A DNA stretch of 32,473 nucleotides from a virus. This document shows, piece after piece, positions 1 through 9,632 of the stretch. How positions within the stretch are numbered: the stretch's first letter is position 1; each line of letters starts with the position of its first letter. The translations under genes and the position numbers were made by a program. Below the pieces are notes generated by a model. The model was not told the origin of the DNA. It searched no databases and saw only the letters and a list, made by a program, of their open reading frames with translations. The DNA lies in the IMG/VR virus record IMGVR_UViG_3300013093_000154, positions 1 to 32,473 of that record, one strand, 5' to 3'.

Positions 1-3000
1 GTTAGGTAATAGACCTGTTTGAATTTCATTATAATTACTCTTCATCCATAGACTATAATCAAAAGTAGTCGATGGTTGAATAATATCTATTGCTGACCAA
101 TACTCATTCTTGAACAGTACGATTTGTCCTTTAGTATACTTTTGATTAGGAATCCATTCAACAATATTATTTTGATTTAATATAAAGCCAGGTGCATTAA
201 CTAAACCAGTCCAATCGTTAGAAATCGATCCCGATACTAATATACGATCTTGACGTGCTCCAGTGACTGGATCATAAATCAAGTCAGCAAAAATACTAAC
301 ATTGTTGACAATTACTATATGCTCATAGGCAGTGAATTGTAAATCTAAGAAGTTAATAGTGTTAGAAGTCAAGCTGGTAACACGGAAGTTATTGCCAATT
401 CGATCAACAACTAAATCGCGTGTTGGCAATGCTTCTTTGTTTTGATTTTGAATAACATTGTCTGGAGAATAGACAAAAATGTTATCAACAATTGCCTGTG
501 GTTGTTCAACACTGATGGTTTGTGCACCAGGGTTCAAATTAATAATTGATCCGACTGCGAATCCCTGCTGGCTCCAGTATAAGAATTCCTGGGCCATTTG
601 TAACCATGATAAAACATAACCGTTTTCAATAGTATCAAAAATTAGGCCTTGAGATTCTAAGAAGGCACCGTAGCTGGCAATAAAGTCGCACATGCTTGAT
701 AGGTTAGCAAATACATAACCATAAGGCACACGTACAACATTGTTAGTATAAGTTGTATTAACTTTTATATTAATACCGTTATAGGATACTGTTGTCGACG
801 CTCCACTTGACTTAGAAACTAATATTTCAAAGTAAGGACTTTGTGTGCTGTAACCAAACACCGCCCAACCTTGTTCAACTTTTTGTACAATAATACTGCT
901 ATAAATGATTTCGTTAAACGGCTGATTTTTATACAATAATATATTGTAACTTTCTTGAGGCAGTAATAGGCTGTCATTAGTGCTGCCTGGAGTACTACGT
1001 TCAGTGTACAACTTTAGATAATTCTTATCGGTATAACCAGCAACACGCCAGCATAAACGAAGATCTAAATTGTTTAATGTAGTGGTTAATGTGTCTGTTG
1101 AATTAACACCTAACTGACGGTTGTAATCAATTATCCAATCTAAGTAACTGGCTTTGCTTGTGCCATTTCCGTATAAAGGAGTTAGCTCAGTTGCATTTAA
1201 ACGATAGCGGCCATCCCATAGATATTGTAATAATGCATCGTTATAAACATAACGGTCGCGATCTACAAACAAGCTAAAGAACTTAGCAGGTTTAGTCAAA
1301 GCCAATAGACGCATAACAGAGAATGGATAGCTACTGCTGGTACGCCATGAATTTTCAACTGGGCCATCGTCACCAAAAGCCCAACTACGTTGGAAACTGG
1401 TTGAATCGTAATTGCCGATTACACTGAGTAAAGGATTTACTAAATTACCTTCTGAATCAACCGGCAATACTGATTGTAGACCTGTGCGTATATAACGCGG
1501 GTCTACGTAAGCTCCAGCTGGATCACGAATTAAACCATTGGCAAGGTCGTCCCATAAAACTAAGTTACCGCTGGTATAAGGCGCAGGACCGTATTCGTTT
1601 TCCCACCAAGTTGGTTTTTGTGCCAATCCTAACATTTCCCATGGAGTTGTGTTAGGAGTATATGTATCGTAGAAATAATTGTATATTCCGCGCCAGGCGC
1701 CTGCTTCAACTGGACCTGTGGTTAACTTATTAGCACTTTGACTATAATTGTAAGTAAATGGATTACCGGCAATGTAATCTTGTGTTGTATAATCAAGTTT
1801 ATTCCAACCTATCCAGGTTAAGAAATCATCCGATAAGATTTGATTAATCTGAGTTAGGGTATATTCAGTAGTACGGAATTGTCCCGGTACAACATCTGCC
1901 GCAGTCAAGGGTATTGGTGACTTAATCTTTAAGTTATTAAAGATACGTGTTTCAAATTCTAATAGAACTTGGTCACGATAATCGCCGTAGGCTAATGTTA
2001 TCGATCCATCGTGTCCTTGGATTACTGTACGTGGTTCGATGTAACTTGTATCTACGTAAATCTCAGGACGGAAAGCAGGATATAGACCTAACTTAGTAGG
2101 TGTGTTAGGTACATAATTTCCGTATGTTTCTGGGTATTCACGAATAGTAACAACATCACCGACTGCCAATGGAACTGTAACAGTTACAGTTGGGGTGTCT
2201 ATGCCGACTGTATAATCGTAACCAGTGGTCAATATCAATCCATTTAGATAAACTAATAGTCCTTGATAGTTGCTGGTAGTAAAGCTATAAGTCTGCACTG
2301 TATCGAACACATTGGTACTGATATTAGTATAGGTATAACTATTCTCGATATAGGTTGCACTGGATGGCAACATATCGCTCCAATAAAATGGACTGATATC
2401 GCTACGACCTAATGCAATTTCTTGTACTACTGCATCTAATATTTCAGTAGGAGTATATCCTTCATAGTCGCCTGTTGTAGCAAGATTTATTAACAATGCC
2501 TTATACTTGATATATTCCTGGCTGTTAAAATTTAATGATTTAAACAGTTCGTATTGTTTTTCACGCAGGAATACACCAGTTAATACAGCAGGACTTGAGT
2601 TTTGTACTAATATCTGTCCATAGCGTAATATATCACCAAGGTCACGTGTGTTGTTTGCACCGATAATTGGACCTTGAATATTTTTAAGATTCTGTCCAAT
2701 GCTTTGATAATGTGTACGAATTGTGCCTAAAGATAGAGTTTTAGAATTTTCATTCAATCCGTTATTAGCCAAGTTTAACGGAACTTGATAGAATCCGACT
2801 TGGCTTGTTTGATTACTAATCACCAATACTTCTATTACTGTTCCGGCTAAAATTGTAGTATCGGCAATGGTAATAACAGTTGTATTGCTGGTAACGGTAT
2901 ATGTATATCGTGTTGGATCAACAAATACACCTTCGATGAATAATTGAACTGGGGAATAAACAGAAGTTGTATCAACCGCTACATCTAATTGAAGAGGTGT

Positions 3001-5721
3001 CGATCCGTCATAGGTAAACTGGAATTCTTGACGACTGCGATTTTCCATTGCAGCCGCTTGCCATCCGATTAGATTACTAAATTCTGTACGTTCAATGTAT
3101 TGTCGTGCAAAGCCTGTGCTGATAGCTGTTGTGGTACTGACATTGTTACGTACATAAATGAAAGTATCTGAATATAGATAATTTTGAAATACTATATCAC
3201 CTAAATTATTAATGTTTAGGTATTGTAGTGCAAATCCTAATACAGTATCTACAGTCGATCCACTGCCTAACGCATATCCGAATAATTGGCTACCTGTAAA
3301 TGTACTGCTGGGATATACAATTGAATTACTAAAACTGATTCCATTACTATCAAATACATCAAATAGTGGCGGTTGGTTAACACTGGTTTTTTGTTGTGCT
3401 AAAATCCAGTTAACTCCATTAAACCAAAAACTCTTTCCTTGTTGTGTATTACCACTTAATGTAACTACAGTCTGATTAACTGTTGCTGTACCGCCTACTG
3501 CCGGAACAAGATCAATTATTAAATTGCCAGAGTTGTCTGGATCAATGAAATTAACAAAATAAATGTGGTTGCGTACATTTGGATCAAGATCCGCTGCAAA
3601 AATAACACGGGTACCGTCGATGAATGTATATCCGTCAATGCTGTATCCAGGTTGACCATTGATATTGCTAAATGCATCAGTTTGACTGAAGTCAACAATA
3701 TTAACTGGATCTTTACCCTGTGTTCCAAAATCGTACAGATACATATCTGTACGGAATTCAATAATAGGACGTTTAGCACGTAAGGCATTGTCTAAACTCA
3801 ATACCTGATTATTGTAAGTAGCGGTTGCTGCAATAACATCTTTGTGGAACCAACGATTGCTACGGCTCCATGCATTGCGATCTTGACTTGCACGGTTAAT
3901 TGTAATATAGTCAGGCACTTCCGGTGCATTTAAACTTGCATCATAGGGCTGACTGTCATAACTGGTACTGTCATAAGGAACGCTTGCACTTACTGTATAT
4001 GTTTCTGGTGTGACTAATTCACTAACAGGTATTAATCGAATGCCGTTGCCTACTGTTGCACCAGCGACACCTGTATTAGGCAGAGGAGCACCTGTTGGGC
4101 CACCTGCTCCATAGTTTAATAGACTTTCTGCTACAGTAGAATAAATGTATTGCTGGTATGTGCCATCTGCACCAGTACCGGCGATCAGTTGGCCGTTTGA
4201 AATATAAAATGGACCAAAGTAAGCTTCACCATCAATGAAACCAATACGTGACGATGTGCCTGGACCGGTTCCTACTCCTTCAACATAATAAGTTAAATTT
4301 TCGTATTGTGCAGGATAAGTTGGACCACGGAATTGAACTTTAAGTCCATTGGTAAACACTACACCGTTTGGACTGGTATAATTTTTTGCACCTATGATCT
4401 CATCGATATCGATAGTAACTTCTTGACCAGGATCAACTAAACGTATTTGTCCAAATAATTCTGGATTACTGGCGTCCTGATACCAAAGTGTATCTAAAAC
4501 TGCTGTCAGTAATGGAACTTCTTCAAAATATCCAGATGCATTTTTATACCAAGTTGTGCTGGCCCATTGTGTTCCAAATTTAATAGTAAATTTACTTAGG
4601 TTAGGTACTGTTGATATGCTGTTTAAACGCATAAATGGATTGCCATCTACATCGTTAACATATTGAATCTGCCAGATACTGTACTGTTGTTCTGGATCTG
4701 TGATAGCAGTAGTTTGGTCAAATAATAAAGAATCAAAACTGCCAGGCTGACCGTTATTAGAATCTAAACGTAACAGCGGATCAAATTGCGTTTCGACTTC
4801 CCAGCCTCCTGCCTCAGGATCTGTTTGTGTATTTGCAAATACAATAGTACGACCATTTAAAGATGTGATGCCATCAATACCATTGGGATTAGCAGCTAAA
4901 AATTGACTTACATATATATTATTAAGCTGATTGAATAATACTGTTTCGGTCAATAGATCAACTGTTCCGATTGAATTCAGTGTGTAATAAAAATCTTGTG
5001 CAGTTTTTAAAGGAACATTAAATGTAACTTGTCCTTGTGACTCGCCATTGTCGAGTACACCTAAAACTGTACGACTTGAAATATTAGGTGTAGCAGGCAT
5101 TGTGCCTGACACACCTGGTGCAGCTTGAATGTAAAAGCCATAACCAGGTTGATTAACTGTGAATGTATAGTTGCCGCCACGTGCTAAAGTAATAATTGGA
5201 TTATTACCCGAAGTATCACTAAATGTGTAGGCATTAGCACCACGAGTGACATCCCAATTATTAGTAAGAGGAACTGCTGTACCAGATACATTAACTGGAT
5301 CTGGACCATTGGCCAACCAATAATATTGGCTGTAATTAGTAAACTTATCTAAGTCACAGAATGGATCCCACGAATAAAATTCGCTTTGCCAAAGAGCATC
5401 TTGACGTGTAGTTTGTGCGCCTTTAAGGTTAAGCGCATCAATCATACCAGGATATGTTATTGCATCGTTAGGATTACTGGTGTTAGGATCTAAAAATACT
5501 ACACCCGGCTCAAGTTGATAATTGGCACGTACTGCACTTGGCTCTGTCAAGTAGTTGTCGGCAGGATTAACACCTGGACCAACCTTTCGACCTATATATC
5601 CTTGTACACGTTTAAAATTACTATCTTGCGTTAATTGATCAAGAGTAGCACTTAAAAATTGTGTATTGGTACTGGTACGGAATATTTCCGGTAATAGATC
5701 TACTGAACGTGGTGTTGCCAT
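1..5721 (-). CDS. Very large baseplate wedge-like structural protein (gp7 position), 3' end outside window
   Basis: The frame stays open from an ATG at 5721 down to base 1, giving at least 1907 codons with the C-terminus outside the window. The ATG shares one base with the gp6 stop (TAATG), so translation is probably coupled to gp6. The N-terminus reads MATPRSVDLLPEIFRTSTN, followed by an FLSATLDQL stretch and later a YSQYYWLANGPD motif. The rest is rich in Thr, Asn, Tyr and Gly, as expected for beta-rich phage structural proteins. Near the left edge WIPNQKYTKGQIVLFKNEYW resembles small carbohydrate-binding modules. In T4 the gene after gp6 is gp7 (about 1030 aa), so a wedge role is inferred from position only. 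It could instead be a fused wedge/fibre-connector protein. No signal peptide or membrane segment was noticed. Confidence 0.75.
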   Translation of the reverse strand, partial: MATPRSVDLLPEIFRTSTNTQFLSATLDQLTQDSNFKRVQGYIGRKVGPGVNPADNYLTEPSAVRANYQLEPGVVFLDPNTSNPNDAITYPGMIDALNLKGAQTTRQDALWQSEFYSWDPFCDLDKFTNYSQYYWLANGPDPVNVSGTAVPLTNNWDVTRGANAYTFSDTSGNNPIITLARGGNYTFTVNQPGYGFYIQAAPGVSGTMPATPNISSRTVLGVLDNGESQGQVTFNVPLKTAQDFYYTLNSIGTVDLLTETVLFNQLNNIYVSQFLAANPNGIDGITSLNGRTIVFANTQTDPEAGGWEVETQFDPLLRLDSNNGQPGSFDSLLFDQTTAITDPEQQYSIWQIQYVNDVDGNPFMRLNSISTVPNLSKFTIKFGTQWASTTWYKNASGYFEEVPLLTAVLDTLWYQDASNPELFGQIRLVDPGQEVTIDIDEIIGAKNYTSPNGVVFTNGLKVQFRGPTYPAQYENLTYYVEGVGTGPGTSSRIGFIDGEAYFGPFYISNGQLIAGTGADGTYQQYIYSTVAESLLNYGAGGPTGAPLPNTGVAGATVGNGIRLIPVSELVTPETYTVSASVPYDSTSYDSQPYDASLNAPEVPDYITINRASQDRNAWSRSNRWFHKDVIAATATYNNQVLSLDNALRAKRPIIEFRTDMYLYDFGTQGKDPVNIVDFSQTDAFSNINGQPGYSIDGYTFIDGTRVIFAADLDPNVRNHIYFVNFIDPDNSGNLIIDLVPAVGGTATVNQTVVTLSGNTQQGKSFWFNGVNWILAQQKTSVNQPPLFDVFDSNGISFSNSIVYPSSTFTGSQLFGYALGSGSTVDTVLGFALQYLNINNLGDIVFQNYLYSDTFIYVRNNVSTTTAISTGFARQYIERTEFSNLIGWQAAAMENRSRQEFQFTYDGSTPLQLDVAVDTTSVYSPVQLFIEGVFVDPTRYTYTVTSNTTVITIADTTILAGTVIEVLVISNQTSQVGFYQVPLNLANNGLNENSKTLSLGTIRTHYQSIGQNLKNIQGPIIGANNTRDLGDILRYGQILVQNSSPAVLTGVFLREKQYELFKSLNFNSQEYIKYKALLINLATTGDYEGYTPTEILDAVVQEIALGRSDISPFYWSDMLPSSATYIENSYTYTNISTNVFDTVQTYSFTTSNYQGLLVYLNGLILTTGYDYTVGIDTPTVTVTVPLAVGDVVTIREYPETYGNYVPNTPTKLGLYPAFRPEIYVDTSYIEPRTVIQGHDGSITLAYGDYRDQVLLEFETRIFNNLKIKSPIPLTAADVVPGQFRTTEYTLTQINQILSDDFLTWIGWNKLDYTTQDYIAGNPFTYNYSQSANKLTTGPVEAGAWRGIYNYFYDTYTPNTTPWEMLGLAQKPTWWENEYGPAPYTSGNLVLWDDLANGLIRDPAGAYVDPRYIRTGLQSVLPVDSEGNLVNPLLSVIGNYDSTSFQRSWAFGDDGPVENSWRTSSSYPFSVMRLLALTKPAKFFSLFVDRDRYVYNDALLQYLWDGRYRLNATELTPLYGNGTSKASYLDWIIDYNRQLGVNSTDTLTTTLNNLDLRLCWRVAGYTDKNYLKLYTERSTPGSTNDSLLLPQESYNILLYKNQPFNEIIYSSIIVQKVEQGWAVFGYSTQSPYFEILVSKSSGASTTVSYNGINIKVNTTYTNNVVRVPYGYVFANLSSMCDFIASYGAFLESQGLIFDTIENGYVLSWLQMAQEFLYWSQQGFAVGSIINLNPGAQTISVEQPQAIVDNIFVYSPDNVIQNQNKEALPTRDLVVDRIGNNFRVTSLTSNTINFLDLQFTAYEHIVIVNNVSIFADLIYDPVTGARQDRILVSGSISNDWTGLVNAPGFILNQNNIVEWIPNQKYTKGQIVLFKNEYWSAIDIIQPSTTFDYSLWMKSNYNEIQTGLLPN

Positions 5722-8700
5722 TAATACTCACCTGTTTGACTTAAACTACTTCCAAGACTTGGCACAGGATATAATCCCGATACTGATGTCTGGCTACGGA
5801 TGTTGCTTTGTGTTAATGCTGTAATTACTTTTACATCATTAACGGTAGCTGCACTTACAAATATTTGATTTGGTGCCGAACGAATTTCGTATAGGTCACC
5901 AAAACTCTTCAATGGGTTTATTGGAACTAATACAACTGAACTAATAATTGTGCCTAAGTTCTGATGCAGATAAGCTGCTAATTCACTGAAATAGAAAGTA
6001 TCTCCGAAATTCCATTTATCAATAGAAAAATATTGATTGATATATGTAATAACTTGACTCTTTATTTCGCTGGTACTTGCTACAGTATTAGGAGCTTGAA
6101 CAACTTTAATAGTTGCTTGCAATGCTGGTTCTGCTTTGGCACCAAATAGCGGCTGGAACGAAACAGAATTTAATACCAATGTATCTGACAACATTTTATA
6201 ATTGTTTAATCCGCCATAGACAGTGGTTAATTCATCAATAGTAGGCGGTGTTGGTTCTGCTACAGTACCAGTTGTATCTTTAATATAATTTTGATATGCA
6301 GTATAATAGCTTTGTGTAACCAAATACATATCGATAATATTAGTTGAACCTGGATCAATTACATTGGTCAATGGGCTATTGTGACGATATTGGTAATATA
6401 GACTTTGACGTCCGACTCTGCTGATGTAATCAGTTTGCGGTACTAATGTACGCTGTATCTGACCATTGGTAGTAGTTATTACCAATTGATAAAATGCATT
6501 TTCGCTGTAAGCAAAGAATATTTGGCCGTTAACGAATTCACTCTTAACTAATTCAATCGAGTCTAATGTAGGATAAGCAAAGTTCACCACACCTGCCGCA
6601 ACGGGCAAATAAGTTTCTGTATTATCAAAATTTTGTGATAGTACTAAAAACACATATTTGGTATTAGAATTTACACCAGGTGCAACAATCTCATCAAAGA
6701 AATCTGGATTATCCGGTACGCCATCGCTGTTAGTATCAGTGTAGCTAACATAAACTTCGTAGTCGTTCACATATCCATCGCTTTCGACAGGTTGTCCAAT
6801 GATTTCCATTTGAACATCGCTTGGCAATGGAGTGTTGATGTCAGGTTGGCTATTTGACTTCAATGCTTTAACAAAGTCAGAAATAACTTTACCTGTACGA
6901 CTGTCGTATACTTTCTGGCTACCATCATAATAGAAACGTGTTTCAATTACACTGGCAAATAGATAATCTAATCCACGATAAGTTACTGTGTATGTAACCC
7001 CGTTGGTTACAAACTGCATTAACCACGAGGCATCTAAGTTAAGACCTTGTGTATTTTGTGCATATTGTAAACTGAAAGCACTATCTTGTGCCAGATTAGG
7101 AGCAGTAATTAGATACCAAGTACTGGTTAAATTATTATAACCGATGCCAAAGTTACGTGCTAATTCAATTTGCTGTAGCATTTGAGTTTGTAGTGCATCT
7201 GGTAATGTATCAACAAAAACTGGAATGACCAGTTGAGCAATAGCACCAGTTGGTACAAAATTATTAATCGCCACAGGACCAGAACCATTGGATAAATTGC
7301 CTAATCCTGAATTAGTTCCGTCTAATACTACAGCAGATACAGTAGCCCAGATTTCTAATTTTTCATCACTACGAGTTGGAACTCCTAACTTTAATTGATT
7401 ATTGGCATCAAAGAAATAACCAGTAGGAGGAATAAATTTAACCAACGAACCTTGTGCAATATATTTGGCATTATTGCTAGCGTAACTGCCAATTGACTGC
7501 GGTGTTGAATTAAGAATATTATAAAAATATCCTGTAGTTTCGTTAACCACAGTGGTGCTTTGATGCCAAGCTAGATCCAAAACAGTCAATGACGGACGTG
7601 GATAATTAGCGTAATAAAATTGTGTAAGACTGCGATTGCTTAATAATGGCTCAACATTATTGGTAATAACATCGACGATATCGTTAATATTGACCCAGTC
7701 AAATTGGAATGTAGGTAGAGTATTTTCTCTATAGATCATTCCATCGTCGCCGAATATATTAGTCGAACTGTATTTGCCAGTTATATCATTGACATCTAAG
7801 TAACGACTTGTACCTACAGCAGAACGAACAATTGCATTACTCTTAATAATGCTGTTATACTGCGTAAACGGGAAGTTATCATAATCTTCGCCGTTGACCA
7901 TACGATTCTGTGTATAATAACGTGCAGGAGCACGTTGTTTAATTTGATCAATTGTTTCACGAATAGCTGCATTGCTAACAGGAGCAGTAATACCGCAGGT
8001 AAATGTAATTGTTTCTAAACGTCCAGAACGGCTAATGTATGTAATTGGAATTATTACGTTTTGCATTTCTACCGGATTAATAATATATTGTAATCCGTTG
8101 CTGGCACGAACGTATGTGCGGAATGTTCCTACCGGAATTGTAGCAAATACACCATCGCCAAATGTCAATGTAATTTGGTCATTGGCACGACTGGTAATTG
8201 AATAGAATGTACGTTGATCTGGCGACAATTGCTCAGTGGCTGCTGCATATATGCTCGGAGCATAAGTCCATTCTTGACTGATACTACCTGTATTATCTAA
8301 CTGATATAACCAATAGTCCTGATTGTTGATACCATCAATGTTGATATCTACTGTACGATTGGGTACAGCTTCTGCTAGGTTAAAATCTTGATTCTGTAAT
8401 ACACCTTGCTTGAATAAGAAAAAGAATCCGGTATTTCCAGATCCAAAGCCCATTTGATCGTTTTGATATAGCATATTAAATGCGCCACTGGGTTGAGGAG
8501 CAGGTTCATAAATGTAATCTTCGCCTTGCGTAGTTCCACTTACTGCTTCAAATGGCATATTGATGCTGTCAATGTTTGCTGAATAAGGAATTACAGGCAA
8601 ATAGCCCGGAATCAAGTTAATAGTATATTCGTCGGTGCGGATTCCTAATAACGTTTGACTGTTTCCGGGACGCCCGAATTTTTGACTGTCAATTAAGGCA

Positions 8701-9194
8701 GCGTTAACAATATATGTAAACTGATCTAACCAGTTAGCATTAGTTGGATCGTTCCAATTGATAGTAACATTGCTGAGATTTACACCGTTAAAGTCTGTAA
8801 TACTTTCTGTAGTCTGTACTGCAAATACTTTTAATAGTCCTTGTGCAGCAGTATTACGCTTAGGTGTATAGCTGACTAAATTAGCGAGGCGTACAACTGA
8901 ATCGCGACGTTCAGCTGTGTCAATAAAGTTTTCTCGTGCATTTAAATCGTTACGGAAAGCTAAACTTTGACCCATAAAGGCCATGACATCAAGCAATGCA
9001 ATAAATTCGCTTGATTCAATATAATCATTAAATGTTTCTGGATAGTAAAGACGTAGATAGTCTACGAAGCTCTTTCGTAGAGTTTCAAAATCGTAGCTTT
9101 GGAAATCAGCTTCTCTGTATGCTTGATACAGGGCTTTCCAATCTTCTACGCCAAATAGGGCAGCTTGTCTTGCAGTTTGTACAGGTTGTGCCAT
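5721..9194 (-). CDS. gp6: Baseplate wedge protein gp6
   Basis: This 1157-aa protein matches the gp6/Baseplate_J type. Near the N-terminus are LRLYYPETFNDYIESSEF and the helical motif ALLDVMAFMGQSLAFRNDLN, followed by a VRLANLVSYTPKRNTAAQG segment typical of gp6. The C-terminal part has the DKWNFGDTFYFSELAAYLHQ helix region seen in wedge proteins. In T4, gp6 dimers form the inner ring of the baseplate and join neighbouring wedges. T4 gp6 is about 660 aa, so roughly 500 residues are added here, mostly in the middle as beta-rich, Tyr/Asn/Thr-rich sequence. Relatives in aquatic T4-like phages also tend to be long, as I recall. The gene lies 47 bases after gp25 and has its own CATAAATA late-promoter-like box 18 bases before the ATG. 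Its stop overlaps the next start. Confidence 0.93.
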   Translation of the reverse strand: MAQPVQTARQAALFGVEDWKALYQAYREADFQSYDFETLRKSFVDYLRLYYPETFNDYIESSEFIALLDVMAFMGQSLAFRNDLNARENFIDTAERRDSVVRLANLVSYTPKRNTAAQGLLKVFAVQTTESITDFNGVNLSNVTINWNDPTNANWLDQFTYIVNAALIDSQKFGRPGNSQTLLGIRTDEYTINLIPGYLPVIPYSANIDSINMPFEAVSGTTQGEDYIYEPAPQPSGAFNMLYQNDQMGFGSGNTGFFFLFKQGVLQNQDFNLAEAVPNRTVDINIDGINNQDYWLYQLDNTGSISQEWTYAPSIYAAATEQLSPDQRTFYSITSRANDQITLTFGDGVFATIPVGTFRTYVRASNGLQYIINPVEMQNVIIPITYISRSGRLETITFTCGITAPVSNAAIRETIDQIKQRAPARYYTQNRMVNGEDYDNFPFTQYNSIIKSNAIVRSAVGTSRYLDVNDITGKYSSTNIFGDDGMIYRENTLPTFQFDWVNINDIVDVITNNVEPLLSNRSLTQFYYANYPRPSLTVLDLAWHQSTTVVNETTGYFYNILNSTPQSIGSYASNNAKYIAQGSLVKFIPPTGYFFDANNQLKLGVPTRSDEKLEIWATVSAVVLDGTNSGLGNLSNGSGPVAINNFVPTGAIAQLVIPVFVDTLPDALQTQMLQQIELARNFGIGYNNLTSTWYLITAPNLAQDSAFSLQYAQNTQGLNLDASWLMQFVTNGVTYTVTYRGLDYLFASVIETRFYYDGSQKVYDSRTGKVISDFVKALKSNSQPDINTPLPSDVQMEIIGQPVESDGYVNDYEVYVSYTDTNSDGVPDNPDFFDEIVAPGVNSNTKYVFLVLSQNFDNTETYLPVAAGVVNFAYPTLDSIELVKSEFVNGQIFFAYSENAFYQLVITTTNGQIQRTLVPQTDYISRVGRQSLYYQYRHNSPLTNVIDPGSTNIIDMYLVTQSYYTAYQNYIKDTTGTVAEPTPPTIDELTTVYGGLNNYKMLSDTLVLNSVSFQPLFGAKAEPALQATIKVVQAPNTVASTSEIKSQVITYINQYFSIDKWNFGDTFYFSELAAYLHQNLGTIISSVVLVPINPLKSFGDLYEIRSAPNQIFVSAATVNDVKVITALTQSNIRSQTSVSGLYPVPSLGSSLSQTGEY

Positions 9195-9212
9195 AGCATC
9201 TCTTTATTAGAG

Positions 9213-9220
9213 TATTTATG
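9213..9220 (-). promoter_or_regulatory. Late promoter-like box upstream of gp6
   Basis: The minus strand reads CATAAATA, a match to the T4-type late -10 element (TATAAATA; NATAAATA in cyanophages). It lies in the 47-base gap between gp25 and gp6, 18 bases before the gp6 ATG. That would give a short leader holding an AAAGAG ribosome-binding site. The 18-base spacing equals that of the box before the first gene of the operon. Confidence 0.6.
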
Positions 9221-9241
9221 CTGGTTATAAACTGAGTATTT

Positions 9242-9616
9242 TTAGACGTAGGTTGCTCTGCGTGTATTTTGATCAAAGAAGATTGCTAACTGTTCTGCAG
9301 TACTACCGTTGACTACGCTAACTAATAGCTGAATTAGCATGCCGTTTTCCTGCTGGAATACCTGTGTATCGTTAAGGAAAATTCTTGGATCGCCAGCAGC
9401 TACACGTTGGATTTCTGCTGTTATCATTTCAACTAATGTTGGGGTTTGATTTTCAAATAGGTAACTCCAGACCACTGTTCCGTAATCTGGACGGCCAGGT
9501 ACTTCGCCCTGTTGAATATTCAATGCATTAATCAAGTCGCGTTTGATTAAATCAAAGTCTACAAGAGTAAACTTTTTATATTGATTAATTGAGTTGTAAC
9601 CGATAAAAGTAGCCAT
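9242..9616 (-). CDS. gp25: Baseplate wedge protein gp25 (lysozyme-fold family)
   Basis: The 124-aa length is close to T4 gp25 (132 aa), and the pattern is that of the gp25/GPW family. It has a helical N-terminal part (LIKRDLINALNIQQGEVPGR), a GRPDYGTVVWSYLFE segment that corresponds to the conserved Arg/Pro and Phe-Glu region, and a C-terminal beta strand pair. gp25 belongs to the inner core of the wedge, next to gp6 and gp53, where it helps start sheath polymerisation. It lies between gp5 (16-base gap) and gp6 (47-base gap) in the structural operon. The ATG at 9616 is the natural start; no strong Shine-Dalgarno is seen just ahead of it. Confidence 0.93.
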   Translation of the reverse strand: MATFIGYNSINQYKKFTLVDFDLIKRDLINALNIQQGEVPGRPDYGTVVWSYLFENQTPTLVEMITAEIQRVAAGDPRIFLNDTQVFQQENGMLIQLLVSVVNGSTAEQLAIFFDQNTRRATYV

Positions 9617-9632
9617 AACACTATTTACTCAT

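Noticed and set aside
3212-3788. Small frames on both strands inside the first 5.7 kb
   Set aside because: The frame from ATG 5721 is open throughout and reads as a sensible structural protein; the small frames are by-products of its codon use.
9617-9632. AGTAAATA box before gp25 as a late promoter
   Set aside because: It is so close to the ATG that transcription would begin inside gp25; the gene is covered by the upstream operon.
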